Origin: Corallococcus caeni
Lineage (GTDB): Bacteria; Myxococcota; Myxococcia; Myxococcales; Myxococcaceae
Assembly: GCF_036245865.1 (NCBI RefSeq)
Contig: NZ_BTTW01000005.1
Span: 671,837 to 735,836 of the forward strand
DNA: 64,000 bases
Direction of reading: 5' to 3'
Below the pieces are notes generated by a model, which ran no database searches, was not told the DNA's origin, and was given only the letters and a program-made list of their open reading frames with translations. The position numbers and the translations under genes were made by a program. Positions 40,772 through 49,207 of the stretch are shown here, one piece after another (position 1 is the first letter of the stretch; every line of letters begins with the position of its first letter).

Positions 40772-41206
40772 TCAGGGGTCCGCCGGCGGCGTCACGGACA
40801 CCAGCAGCAGCTGCCGGTGGATGCGCTCCACGTGCAGCAGCATCGCGCCCAGGGTCGCGGTGTCGCGCACGCACGGAAGCACCGCCGCGCGCAGCTCCCC
40901 CAGGACGCCCGTGCCGGTGGGCCCCGTGGCGCTCCACGCCGCGGCCACCTCCTGCCGCGCGCCGTCCGACAGGTCCACGTTGCGCGGGTCCTTCGGGATG
41001 AAGCGCCCGGAGGCCTTCACCAGGCTGGCCAGCAGCGCGGCCACCGCCTCCGGCCTCGTGCCCTCCAGCTTCAGCCGGTGGGCCATGCCCAGCGAGTGCA
41101 TGCCGTTGAGCCCCTCGCGCGGCTTGCCCTCCGGGGACAGCAGCCCCTCGCGCAGGTACTCCGCCGGCCGGGTGGCCGACAGGTCGACGTTCTCGCCGCT
41201 CGCCAT
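40772..41206 (-). CDS. Unknown 144-aa protein
   Basis: A soluble, mostly helical 144-residue protein (MASGENVDLSATRPAEYLREGLL ...) with a Leu/Ala-rich middle (EAVAALLASLVKASGRFIPK) and a helical end (LLHVERIHRQLLLVS). I recognise no domain. The ATG at 41206 is preferred over an in-frame ATG at 41242 that would add a short unconserved stretch. It lies 37 bp downstream of the lipoprotein gene on the same strand, so both may share an operon. A small phasin-like or four-helix protein is possible. Confidence 0.6.
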   Translation of the reverse strand: MASGENVDLSATRPAEYLREGLLSPEGKPREGLNGMHSLGMAHRLKLEGTRPEAVAALLASLVKASGRFIPKDPRNVDLSDGARQEVAAAWSATGPTGTGVLGELRAAVLPCVRDTATLGAMLLHVERIHRQLLLVSVTPPADP

Positions 41207-41243
41207 GGATTCACCAGGAGGAAGAAGTGCCGCGCCCATCACA

Positions 41244-41813
41244 TCATGGCAGCGCCGCGAGCGCGTCCCGCACGTGCTTCTCGATGGCGGGGCGCTCCTG
41301 CTCCGTCCATCTGGGGCCGGACCAGGGCAGGCCGTGCAGCGCCTCCAGCAGCGCCTCCAGCCGGGCGCGCCGGTCCCCGGTGCCCGCGTCGCCGTCCACC
41401 GTGGCCTTCACCTCGCGGGCCACCCGGCCCTCCAGGGTGTCACGCAGGCAGCAGACGTAGACGTCCTCTTCCGGCAGCTTGGACCTTGGGGGCGCGGCGC
41501 GGCCCGCCTGGAGCACGCGCTCGTGCGCGGCCACCACGCCGGGCAACAGCGACACGAGCGGCGCCGGCTGCGCCAGGAGCGCCGCCAGGTCCCGGTAGCC
41601 CTGCTGGAACGCGGGGTTCACCTTCCCCAGGCGCTGGTAGCACCCCGCCGCGTTCGGGTTGAACGGCGTGGCCGCCACGCCCAGCGAGGGTGACGCGGGC
41701 TTGCAGCCCGACAGCAGGCTCCAGAGCGCGCCCAGCATCAACGCCGCCCGGAGCGGACCGTGCCGCGCACGCAGTGGAGGCCGCCCGGGGCCGCGCCGCA
41801 GTCGTGGAGCCAT
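41244..41813 (-). CDS. Unknown Cys-containing lipoprotein (189 aa)
   Basis: A 189-residue protein with an Arg-rich start and a signal peptide ending in a lipobox (LMLGALWSLLSGC). The mature part is helical with an even set of cysteines (GCYQRLG, VYVCCLRD) and a Glu/Arg-rich end. No named domain. An ATG at the internal MLGALWSL is an alternative start that gives a more typical signal peptide. It lies between the epimerase and the 144-aa gene on the same strand. Confidence 0.6.
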   Translation of the reverse strand: MAPRLRRGPGRPPLRARHGPLRAALMLGALWSLLSGCKPASPSLGVAATPFNPNAAGCYQRLGKVNPAFQQGYRDLAALLAQPAPLVSLLPGVVAAHERVLQAGRAAPPRSKLPEEDVYVCCLRDTLEGRVAREVKATVDGDAGTGDRRARLEALLEALHGLPWSGPRWTEQERPAIEKHVRDALAALP

Positions 41814-41887
41814 CCCATCGTTCCCATCCCGTGCTCGCGCACGCCAGCGGACCGCCCGGCGTGCGCGAAAGGTCACGACCTTGAAGC

Positions 41888-43054
41888 TCAGCCCGCCTTG
41901 GCGGTGCCCTTCGCCTGGTGCCAGGCGGCGAGCACTTCCTTCTCCCTGTCCGCGGACAGGCCCGAGCGCAGCTTCTCCTGGCGGTCCGGCGGCAGGCCGT
42001 GGAACCAGGTCAGCGTGTCGCGCACGGTGTCCCCGAGCGGGCGGGTGGCGAGCCCCGCCTGCGTGGCGCGCGCGATGCTCACCGCGCCGATGCCGCTCTC
42101 CGGGCCGGTGCGCGGCACCCACGCGGGCATGTCCGCGAAGGCCGTCACCTTCTGCTGATCCAGGAACGCCGTGTCCACCCAGGTGAAGCGCGCGTCGCTC
42201 CCCGTCGCCTTCTGGATGTCCTCCAGCATGCCCTTCATGTTCATGGGCTTCAGCGGGCCGGTGACGTTGAAGATGCCCGCGGTGCGGCGCTCCACGTTGC
42301 GGATGATGAACGCGGCCAGGTCGCGCGCGTCGATGACCTGCACCGGGTCCTCGCCGTCACCGGGGGCCAGCACCTCGCCGCCCTTCGCCACGCGCAGCGG
42401 CCAGTAGGTGAAGCGGTCGGAGCCGTCATCCGGGCCCACGATGAGGCCGGGGCGGATGTTGAGCGTGCGGCCGGGCAGCGCGGCCTCGGCGGCCTTCTCG
42501 CAGAGCGCCTTGAGCGGGCCGTAGCTCGTCTCGCCCACCTCCTCCACCGTCTCGTCGGGAAGGGTGCCCACGGCGTCGGACTCGTTGAGGTCCTTCTTCG
42601 TCATCTCCTTGTAGACGGACACGCTGGAGATGAAGACGTACTGCCCCACGTTGGGCGCGAGCAGCTCCGCGGACGCCTTCACGATGCGCGGCACGTAGCC
42701 GGACGTGTCGATGACCGCGTCCCACTTGCGGCCCGCCAGCGCCTTCAGGCCCTCGCCCTTGTTGGGGTCGCGGTCGCCCTGGAGCTTCTCCACCTCCGGG
42801 AAGAGGCCCGGGTTGGACTTGCCGCGGTTGAAGAGCGTGAGCGTGTGGCCGCGCGCCTGCGCCGCCTGCACCAGCGCGGGGCCCAGGAACCGGGTGCCGC
42901 CCAGGATGAGGATGTTCAGGGGCTTGCCCGGGGCGGTGTTGTCCCCGCCCTTGCTCGCGTCGGGGCCCGCCTTGGGGGACGAGGCACAGCCCAACACCTG
43001 GACCGCGCCCAACGCGGCCGCTGCTTGAATCACGCCTCTTCGGGACAGCTTCAT
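41888..43054 (-). CDS. Tat-exported NAD-dependent epimerase/dehydratase-like lipoprotein
   Basis: A 388-residue extended SDR. The N-terminus is a twin-arginine signal (KLSRRGVIQAAAALGAV) with a lipobox (VLGCASS). The Rossmann fold opens with ILILGGTRFLGPALV (TGxxGxxG-like), continues with FISSVSVYKE and the YxxxK pair in SYGPLKALCEK, and ends in a substrate-binding domain. It is close to isoflavone-reductase/'CSP41'-type atypical epimerases. Export through Tat would deliver a pre-folded NAD-bound enzyme to the periplasm, which is unusual. Its ATG overlaps the TGA of the transporter gene by 4 bp, so the pair is translationally coupled. Confidence 0.85.
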   Translation of the reverse strand: MKLSRRGVIQAAAALGAVQVLGCASSPKAGPDASKGGDNTAPGKPLNILILGGTRFLGPALVQAAQARGHTLTLFNRGKSNPGLFPEVEKLQGDRDPNKGEGLKALAGRKWDAVIDTSGYVPRIVKASAELLAPNVGQYVFISSVSVYKEMTKKDLNESDAVGTLPDETVEEVGETSYGPLKALCEKAAEAALPGRTLNIRPGLIVGPDDGSDRFTYWPLRVAKGGEVLAPGDGEDPVQVIDARDLAAFIIRNVERRTAGIFNVTGPLKPMNMKGMLEDIQKATGSDARFTWVDTAFLDQQKVTAFADMPAWVPRTGPESGIGAVSIARATQAGLATRPLGDTVRDTLTWFHGLPPDRQEKLRSGLSADREKEVLAAWHQAKGTAKAG

Positions 43055-44343
43055 GCCGTGGTTCCTCCGGGTAGGGTCGTCTGCGTCTGCGGAATGACTT
43101 CAGCGGCGCGCGTGCGCTGCTGGCGCGCCAGGTACAGGGCCACCGCGAGCCACAGCGCGGCCACGGGCACGGCCGCCAGCGACAGGCCCGTCATGCCCAG
43201 GCCCAGCGCCGTGAGTCCGCCCTGCAGCCACGCGCTCAGCGTGTCGCTGCCGCGGTACACCACCGTGTCGATGAAGCTCTTGGACTTGTAGCGGGCCTCG
43301 CGGTCCACCGTGGTGAACAGGATTTCACGCGACGGGCGCTCCAGCGCGTAGTGGCTGGCGCCCCGCAGCGACTTCACGCCGATGAGTACCGTCAGCACCG
43401 GCGCGAACGCGAGCACCCCAAACCCTACCAACGTCAGCACCGGCGCCACCGCCATGGCCACGCCCAATCCCAGGCGGGAGATGACCCGGCCGGTGACGAG
43501 CGTCTGGATGCCCAGGGTCAGCACCTGCACCCAGAAGTCGATGTCCGCGAACGCCGCCGTGCGCGCCGCCGCGTCCTTCGCCAGGGACGCGACCAGCTGC
43601 ACCTCCTGGTAGTACAGGAACGTGGAGGTCGCCGCGTACAGCAGCACTTGCAACCCCAGCGCGAGCAGGAACGGCGACGTCACCAGCAGCCGCAGGCCCG
43701 CGAGCATCCCGCCGCCCACCGGCCCCTCGCGCGTGGCGGGCTGGTGCTGCACGTCGCGGGCCCAGTGGCCCAGGCGGCGCACGCACTGCGCGCTCACCTC
43801 CAGCATCACGGCGGACACGAGGATGAGGTTCACCGGCCCCACCGGCTCCGCCAGCCGGCCCACCAGGAACGGGCCGACAATCATCCCCGTGGTGCCGCCC
43901 GCGGCGATGAAGCCGAAGAGGCGCTTGCCCTGGTCGCTGGCGAACACGTCCGCCATGAAGCTCCAGAAGATGGAGACGACGAACAGGTTGTAGACGCTCA
44001 GCCAGACGTAGAAGGCCCGCGCCACGCCCTCCTTCGCCACGCCCCACTTGAGCAGCGCAAAGAAGACCAGCAGGTTGACCAGGAAGAAGCGGTAGACGCG
44101 CGGCACCACCACCCGCCGGGGATAGCGCGCCACCAGCGCGGAGAAGGCCGGCACCGCCAGCAGCATCACGACGAACGTGACGGTGAAGAGCCAGGGCAGG
44201 TGCTTCACGTCCCCCGCGGTGCCCATCTCGTTGCGGATGGGCCGCAGGATGGCGTAGCCGCACATCAGCGTGAAGAAGTAGACGAACGCCCCGAGGACCG
44301 CCCCCACCTCCTCGTCACGGACGTCCACGAAGCGCTTGAGCAT
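43051..44343 (-). CDS. Nucleotide-transporter-like (NTT/MFS) membrane protein
   Basis: A 430-residue protein with 12 hydrophobic segments. The opening (VYFFTLMCGYAILRPIRNEMG) and internal motifs (FWSFMADVFASDQGKRLFGFIAAGGTTGMIVGP; DREARYKSKSFIDTVVYRGSD) are those of the Npt/TLC-like group related to ATP/ADP translocases, here in a free-living bacterium. Members outside parasites have unknown substrates. ATG 44343 opens the first helix. It overlaps the epimerase gene by 4 bp and follows the aminotransferase by 68 bp, so the three probably form an operon. Confidence 0.85.
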   Translation of the reverse strand: MLKRFVDVRDEEVGAVLGAFVYFFTLMCGYAILRPIRNEMGTAGDVKHLPWLFTVTFVVMLLAVPAFSALVARYPRRVVVPRVYRFFLVNLLVFFALLKWGVAKEGVARAFYVWLSVYNLFVVSIFWSFMADVFASDQGKRLFGFIAAGGTTGMIVGPFLVGRLAEPVGPVNLILVSAVMLEVSAQCVRRLGHWARDVQHQPATREGPVGGGMLAGLRLLVTSPFLLALGLQVLLYAATSTFLYYQEVQLVASLAKDAAARTAAFADIDFWVQVLTLGIQTLVTGRVISRLGLGVAMAVAPVLTLVGFGVLAFAPVLTVLIGVKSLRGASHYALERPSREILFTTVDREARYKSKSFIDTVVYRGSDTLSAWLQGGLTALGLGMTGLSLAAVPVAALWLAVALYLARQQRTRAAEVIPQTQTTLPGGTTA

Positions 44344-44411
44344 GATGGCGGCGCCCTCAACGTGCGCGGCGACAGGCTATTCCCTGACTGCCGGTCTGTG
44401 GAGGAAACAGG

Positions 44412-45707
44412 CTATTTCGCCGCGAGGATTTCCCGCACGGCGGCCTCGACGCGGGGCAGGGCCTCCTCGATTTCGGCGACCGAGGTGGCGCCCACGGAGA
44501 GGCGGAACCAGCCGGTGTCGTCCGCGAGGCCGAACGCCTGGAAGGGCACCACCGCGAAGCGGGCCTTGTCCAGGAGGTGCTTGCGGATGGCGTCATTGGT
44601 GGCGAGGCCGCCCCTGCCCACCACGTCGAAGCGCACGGAGAGGTAGATGGCGCCCTGCGGCGCGATGGCGTCCACCGGAAGGCCCGCGTCCTTCATGCGC
44701 TGGAAGCCCTTGTAGAGGGCCTCCAGGCGCGCATCCACGCGCTGGCGCATGGTCTGGAGGAAGGACTCGGTGGCCTGGGTGTCGTCCAGGTAGCGGGCGG
44801 TGGCGACCTGTTCGGCCTTGGGGGCCCAGGCGCCCACGTGGCCCAGCACGTCGCGCATGCGGGAGATGATGGTGGGCGCTCCCACGCCCCAGCCCACGCG
44901 CACGCCGGTGGAGGCGAAGGCCTTGCTGATGCCGTCCACGAACACGGTGTACGGCGCCATCTCCGGCACCAGCTCCACGGGGGTGACGTGCTTCTTGCCG
45001 AAGTTCAGCACCCAGTAGATGTGGTCGTACATCAGGATGAGGGGCTTCTGGCCGCGGCCCTCGCGCGCGCGGTTCTCCTCCACGATGCGCTGGCAGATGG
45101 CGCGCAGGGCCTCCGGGTCCAGCATGGTGCCCGTGGGGTTGAGCGGGCTGCACAGGCACAGCAGGCGCGCGGACGACAGGTGCGGCTCCAGCTGCGCCAG
45201 CGTGGGCATGAAGCCCGCCGCCGCGTCCGTCTTCACCACCACGCTCCGGGCGCCCAGCATGTGGGCGTAGTGGTTGTTGTTCCACGACGGCACCGGGTAG
45301 ACGACGACGTCGCCCGGGTCGAGCACCGCGCGGTAGGTGGCGTAGATGACCGGCCGCGCGCCGCCCGCGATGACGATGCCCTCCAGCGGGTACTTCAGCC
45401 CCAGGGAGCGCTCGTAGAAGCGCTGCACGGCCTGGCGCAGGTCCAGCACGCCGTCGGACGGCGGGTAGTTCGTCTCACCGGCCTGGAGCGCGACGCCAAT
45501 CTGGTCGCGCAGGCCGTCCGGGATGGGGAACTCCTTCGGGCTGAAGTCGCCCACGGTGAGGTTGCAGACCTTGGTGCCCCTGGCCACGAGCTCGCGGATC
45601 TCCGCGGCGATGCGGAGGATTTCGCTGCCCACGAGTCCGCGCACCATGGAGCCCACGGTGGTGTCGTCGCGAGAGGGACGCGGGAGGGAGGTCAGGTCGA
45701 GGGCCAT
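44412..45707 (-). CDS. Class I/II pyridoxal-phosphate aminotransferase
   Basis: A 431-residue fold-type I aminotransferase. The PLP lysine is in FVDGISKAFASTGVRVGW, the aspartate in ILMYDHIYWVL, the asparagine in SPLNPTGTML and the terminal arginine in GWFRLSVGATS. Aspartate-, alanine- and aromatic-specific types share these features, so the substrate is not fixed. ATG 45707 has a GGGCGGG-type purine tract rather than a clear ribosome site. The gene heads the aminotransferase/transporter/epimerase group on the minus strand and is divergent from the AMIN-like lipoprotein gene. Confidence 0.92.
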   Translation of the reverse strand: MALDLTSLPRPSRDDTTVGSMVRGLVGSEILRIAAEIRELVARGTKVCNLTVGDFSPKEFPIPDGLRDQIGVALQAGETNYPPSDGVLDLRQAVQRFYERSLGLKYPLEGIVIAGGARPVIYATYRAVLDPGDVVVYPVPSWNNNHYAHMLGARSVVVKTDAAAGFMPTLAQLEPHLSSARLLCLCSPLNPTGTMLDPEALRAICQRIVEENRAREGRGQKPLILMYDHIYWVLNFGKKHVTPVELVPEMAPYTVFVDGISKAFASTGVRVGWGVGAPTIISRMRDVLGHVGAWAPKAEQVATARYLDDTQATESFLQTMRQRVDARLEALYKGFQRMKDAGLPVDAIAPQGAIYLSVRFDVVGRGGLATNDAIRKHLLDKARFAVVPFQAFGLADDTGWFRLSVGATSVAEIEEALPRVEAAVREILAAK

Positions 45708-45881
45708 GGTGCGGAACTCTCCAGTGCACGAAGGGGGGCCGGGGGGACGCGGCCGGCCGGACCCTATACGCAACGGGCCTGGCAGGGCGCATCTTCCAGG
45801 CACCCGGGCATGGTCCTGGCGCGCGGGGTGTGCGAGGACTCGGGAAGTCCCCGGGTGACGGGGTTTGACGGGAGGAACCGG

Positions 45882-46559
45882 ATGCGCTTGCGACAGGGGC
45901 TGTACGCGCTGGGAGTGGTTTGCGGACTGCTGGGCCTGGGGTGCCAGAAGCAGGAGCCCCCGACCGTCCCCATGGACGTGCCGGCCGTGCCCCCGCCCAC
46001 CAACGCCGTGCCCCGCGAAGGCCCGGCGGCCACCGCCCCCGTGGTGCACCAGGTGCTGGACGTGAAGGCGGGCGGCCCCACGGACGCGGGCAGGCCCACG
46101 GTGACGGCCGACGTGGCGGCGGACGCGGCGTGGACGACGGCGGCGGTGGAGAAGCCGCGCGGCGAGCCGCCCTCCATCACGCTGCGCTCGGTGCGCACGG
46201 GGACGCACGCGGACTACGACCGCACGGTGTTCGAGTTCGACGGGCCGCGCCTGCCGGGCTACCACCTGGGCTACGTGAAGACGCCGGTGCAGCAGTGCGG
46301 CTCCGGCGAGGACGTGACGCCGCCGGGGCAGGCCGCGCTGGAGGTGCGCTTCACGCTGGCGCGCGCGCATGACGACCAGGGCCAGGCCACGGTTGCGCAG
46401 CGCACCCTCAAGCCCGCGCTGCCGTCCGTGCTGGCGCTGGAGCGGCTGTGCGACTTCGAGGGCGAGGTGACGTGGGTGCTGGGCACCGCGCGCCGCGCCC
46501 CGTTCCGCGTGCTGGAGCTGACGAACCCCACGCGCCTCGTGCTGGACGTCCAGCACTGA
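45882..46559 (+). CDS. AMIN-like domain lipoprotein
   Basis: A 225-residue lipoprotein (signal GVVCGLLGLGCQ). A proline-rich spacer of about 70 residues leads to a beta-rich AMIN-like domain (RTVFEFDGPRLPGYHLGYV, LEVRFTLARAHD, VTWVLGTARRAPFRVLEL, TNPTRLVLDVQH). AMIN domains bind peptidoglycan or localise cell-wall amidases and secretins; no catalytic domain follows here. ATG 45882 has GGAGGA upstream. It is convergent with the STAS-like gene (15 bp apart) and divergent from the aminotransferase. Confidence 0.8.
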   Translation: MRLRQGLYALGVVCGLLGLGCQKQEPPTVPMDVPAVPPPTNAVPREGPAATAPVVHQVLDVKAGGPTDAGRPTVTADVAADAAWTTAAVEKPRGEPPSITLRSVRTGTHADYDRTVFEFDGPRLPGYHLGYVKTPVQQCGSGEDVTPPGQAALEVRFTLARAHDDQGQATVAQRTLKPALPSVLALERLCDFEGEVTWVLGTARRAPFRVLELTNPTRLVLDVQH

Positions 46560-46574
46560 GGCGGCAGGTGACGG

Positions 46575-46982
46575 CTACTTCTTCGGCGGCTGCAGGCGCT
46601 TCTTCGCGATGAGGTCGCGCGCTTCGCGCTCCGAGTCCGCGAAGTCCACATCCACCGTCCACTTGCCCGTGAAGTACAGGGCGAGCATCAGCGCCTTGGC
46701 GCCCGCGCGCTGCAGCGGGCCCGTGCCCAGGTAGACATGGCCGCGGAACCACTCGGCCTTCGCCTGCGCCACCAGCAGCTCGCGCGCTTCCTTGTCGATG
46801 CTGGAGTTCGACACGTCGGAGATGACGAACACCGGCCCCTTCGCGGACACCTCCTGACAGATTTCCAGCACCTTCTTCGAGTCCTCCAACTTCGAGGGCC
46901 CGTTGAACTTCATCACCAACAGGTCCGGCGCTTCAAAGTACGCGCGATGCGCTCCGAACTCCCACTCACGATGATTCGCCAC
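46575..46982 (-). CDS. SpoIIAA/STAS-like small protein
   Basis: A 135-residue protein with the alternating strand-helix order of a STAS/SpoIIAA-like fold (LLVMKFNGPSKLEDSKKVLEI, GPVFVISDVSNSSIDKEAREL, VYLGTGPLQRAGAKALMLAL). The classic phosphorylatable Ser position lies in SNSSID. Standalone proteins of this kind in myxobacteria are common and uncharacterised. It starts at GTG 46982, with GAGG about 9 bp upstream. It might be in one operon with the AraC gene, which ends 32 bp upstream on the same strand. Confidence 0.65.
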   Translation of the reverse strand: MANHREWEFGAHRAYFEAPDLLVMKFNGPSKLEDSKKVLEICQEVSAKGPVFVISDVSNSSIDKEARELLVAQAKAEWFRGHVYLGTGPLQRAGAKALMLALYFTGKWTVDVDFADSEREARDLIAKKRLQPPKK

Positions 46983-47014
46983 GCGGTCCGTGCCTCACCC
47001 AGATCAAGAATTGC

Positions 47015-47941
47015 CTAGACCCGATAGCATCGAGAACGAGGATTTCCAAGGAGACTGGCCGTACCCACGGCGTCTGTCCTTGATGACCCGGGTCGTGCGC
47101 GGGCGCGGTACGCGGAAGGGGTGACGCCGAAGCGGGCACGGAAGCGGCGGACGAACTCCGACAGGTCGCCAAACCCACACGCGAACGCGACGTCCGCGAT
47201 GCGCTCGGAGTCCGTCCGCAGGCGCGCGGCGGCGAGTGTCAGGCGTCTGCCCAGGATGTAGCTGTAGGGACTCTCTCCCACCACCTTGCGGAAGGTGCGC
47301 AGGAAGTGGTGGCGGCCCATGCCCACCTCCTCCGCGAGCATCCCCAGGGAGAGGGGCTCCTCCAGGTGCGCCTCCATCCACCGCACCGCGTCCGCCATGC
47401 GGCGTTCGTCCTGGCCGGTGACGGGACGGGCCCTGCCTTCGTGGACGCCGCTCAGCGCCGCGCCCGCCATCCGCAGCACCAGCTCCTCCGCGCCGCGTGA
47501 GCCTGGCTGCTCGGCGAGCGCCTGGACGTCCGCGAGCAGCGGCGCGAGGCGCTGGAGCGGTGGAAGCCGGTGCACGGGGAAGTCCGTCCGCTTCACGCCG
47601 GCCAGCCCTCCGGCCACCTCCTCGATGAGCTCGGGCTCGAGGTGGAAGGCGACGCAGCGGTCGCCCACGCCGGGCTCGTGACCGCAGCAGAAGGACGCGT
47701 GCCGCTCCCCCAGCAGCAGCGAGCCGGGCGTCAGCAGCACGCGTCCGTTGCGGGAGCGGTAGGTGAAGCTGCCGGACAGGACGGCGGAGATGGACACCCC
47801 CGGGTGCCGTTCCTCGAAGACGGGGTCCTTGGGGCCGGAGCGGCAGACAATCTCCCGCACGCGCCACCCGTCCCCGGAGGCCAGCAGACGCGCCGTGGTC
47901 AGGTCCACTTTCCCCAAGTCGGCCACGGTCCGTCCCTCCAT
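47015..47941 (-). CDS. AraC-family transcriptional regulator
   Basis: A 308-residue regulator. Residues about 25-110 form an AraC-type cupin sensor (SISAVLSGSFTYRSRNGRVLLTPGSLLL). Residues about 185-285 carry two helix-turn-helix motifs (LGMLAEEVGMGRHHFLRTFRKVVGESPYSYIL; IADVAFACGFGDLSEFVRRFRARFG). An unconserved 30-residue tail follows. ATG 47941 is favoured over 47953. It is divergent from the glycolipid-binding fusion gene with only 33 bp between the start codons, so it very likely controls that gene and itself. Inducer unknown. Confidence 0.9.
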   Translation of the reverse strand: MEGRTVADLGKVDLTTARLLASGDGWRVREIVCRSGPKDPVFEERHPGVSISAVLSGSFTYRSRNGRVLLTPGSLLLGERHASFCCGHEPGVGDRCVAFHLEPELIEEVAGGLAGVKRTDFPVHRLPPLQRLAPLLADVQALAEQPGSRGAEELVLRMAGAALSGVHEGRARPVTGQDERRMADAVRWMEAHLEEPLSLGMLAEEVGMGRHHFLRTFRKVVGESPYSYILGRRLTLAAARLRTDSERIADVAFACGFGDLSEFVRRFRARFGVTPSAYRARARPGSSRTDAVGTASLLGNPRSRCYRV

Positions 47942-47974
47942 CCTGCCCCGCATCTCCAACGGGGTGACCGAATC

Positions 47975-49090
47975 ATGGCGATGGAAGCAACGACAGTCAC
48001 GCGCGAGCTCATCTGGCGGCGCGTGATGGATGAGCTGGGTTTCGAGCATGCACGGGTGCGGCGCGGCCAGGAGGGCGTGGAGCTGTCCGGCGTGATTCTC
48101 GTCGCGGAACAGGGTGCGCCGCTGCGGGTGGAGTACCTGGTCGTCTGTGACGACGCGTGGCGCACGCGCCGGGTGAGCGTGACGCAGTCCTGGCGTGGCG
48201 AACGCCGGACGCTCGCGCTGGAGCATGACGGTGACGGCCACTGGCGCAAGGACGGGCAGGCCGCGGAGGAGCTGGAGGGCTGCACGGACGTGGACCTGGG
48301 CCTGAGCCCTTCCACCAACGCGCTGCCCATCAACCGGCTGCGGCTCCAGGAAGGCGCCACCGCGGAGCTCCGCGCGGCGTGGGTGCGGTTTCCCGCGCTG
48401 GAGGTCGTGCCCGCGCGGCAGGGGTACGCGCGCGTGGGCCTCGCGCGCTACCGCTACGAGAGCCTGGAGAGCGGCTTCAACGCGCTGCTGGACGTGGACG
48501 CGGAGGGGCTGCCCATCGAGTACGCCAACGTCTGGCGCAGGCTCGCGGAAGGGCCCGCCGCGCCAGCGTCCGTGTCTCAGACGTTCGTGGAGGCCCTCAT
48601 GAGCGCGGGACCTTCGAAGGAGCTGGGCGACGCGGCGGCCACCTTCGGGTGGTTGGTGGGAGGCTGGGCGGGGACCATCCAGGACCACGACGCGGATGGG
48701 AGCTTCCGCCAGAGCGAGGGCGAGTGGTGGTTCCACTGGGTGCTGGAGGGGCGGGCCCTGCAGGACGTGTTCATCGTGCCGTCGCGGAACGCCCCGGCGC
48801 CGTCAGGCCCCGGAGCGAACAGGCGCTACGGCACCACCGTGCGTACGTTCGACCGGACCACGGGGAAGTGGCAGATCACCTGGGTGAGTCCGACCGGAGG
48901 CGCCATCAACCGGCTCGCCGGTGGCCGCGAGGGGGACCGGCTCATCCTGCTGGGCGAGTACCAAGGGAAGCCCATCCGCTGGAGCTTCTCCGACATCGGG
49001 CCGGACCGCTTCACCTGGCGCGGTGAAGTGCAGGACGAAGCCGGCCAGTGGAATCTCCAGTCACGCTTCGACATGCGTCGCATCGCCTGA
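47975..49090 (+). CDS. Glycolipid-binding domain fused to a lipocalin-like domain
   Basis: A 371-residue soluble protein in two halves. Residues 1-190 match the putative glycolipid-binding family (PF06475-like): WRRVMDELGFEHARV, VEYLVVCDDAWRTRRVSV, LEGCTDVDLGLSPSTNALPI, AAWVRFPALEVVPARQGYARV. Residues about 220-371 look like a DUF1579/lipocalin-type beta barrel (FGWLVGGWAGTIQDHDADGSF, EWWFHWVLEGRALQDVFIV, GKWQITWVSPTGG). No signal peptide. ATG 47975 lies 33 bp from the divergent AraC start. Ligands are unknown, and both halves are known separately in actinobacteria and proteobacteria. Confidence 0.75.
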   Translation: MAMEATTVTRELIWRRVMDELGFEHARVRRGQEGVELSGVILVAEQGAPLRVEYLVVCDDAWRTRRVSVTQSWRGERRTLALEHDGDGHWRKDGQAAEELEGCTDVDLGLSPSTNALPINRLRLQEGATAELRAAWVRFPALEVVPARQGYARVGLARYRYESLESGFNALLDVDAEGLPIEYANVWRRLAEGPAAPASVSQTFVEALMSAGPSKELGDAAATFGWLVGGWAGTIQDHDADGSFRQSEGEWWFHWVLEGRALQDVFIVPSRNAPAPSGPGANRRYGTTVRTFDRTTGKWQITWVSPTGGAINRLAGGREGDRLILLGEYQGKPIRWSFSDIGPDRFTWRGEVQDEAGQWNLQSRFDMRRIA

Positions 49091-49120
49091 GCACCGGGCC
49101 CGCCGCGAAGGTCCAAACCG

Positions 49121-49135
49121 GTCCGACTGTCGGAC
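49121..49135. repeat. Inverted repeat between convergent genes
   Basis: GTCCGAC-T-GTCGGAC, 7-bp arms with one central base. It lies 30 bp past the fusion-gene stop and 73 bp from the GH77 stop. It may be a weak terminator or a protein site. Confidence 0.3.
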
Positions 49136-49207
49136 AGGTTCGTGCAGTGCGCCCCGGACAAGCAGTCGCCCTTGGGGCTCGCGATGTCCTGGCGTGAATG
49201 CTGCAAC

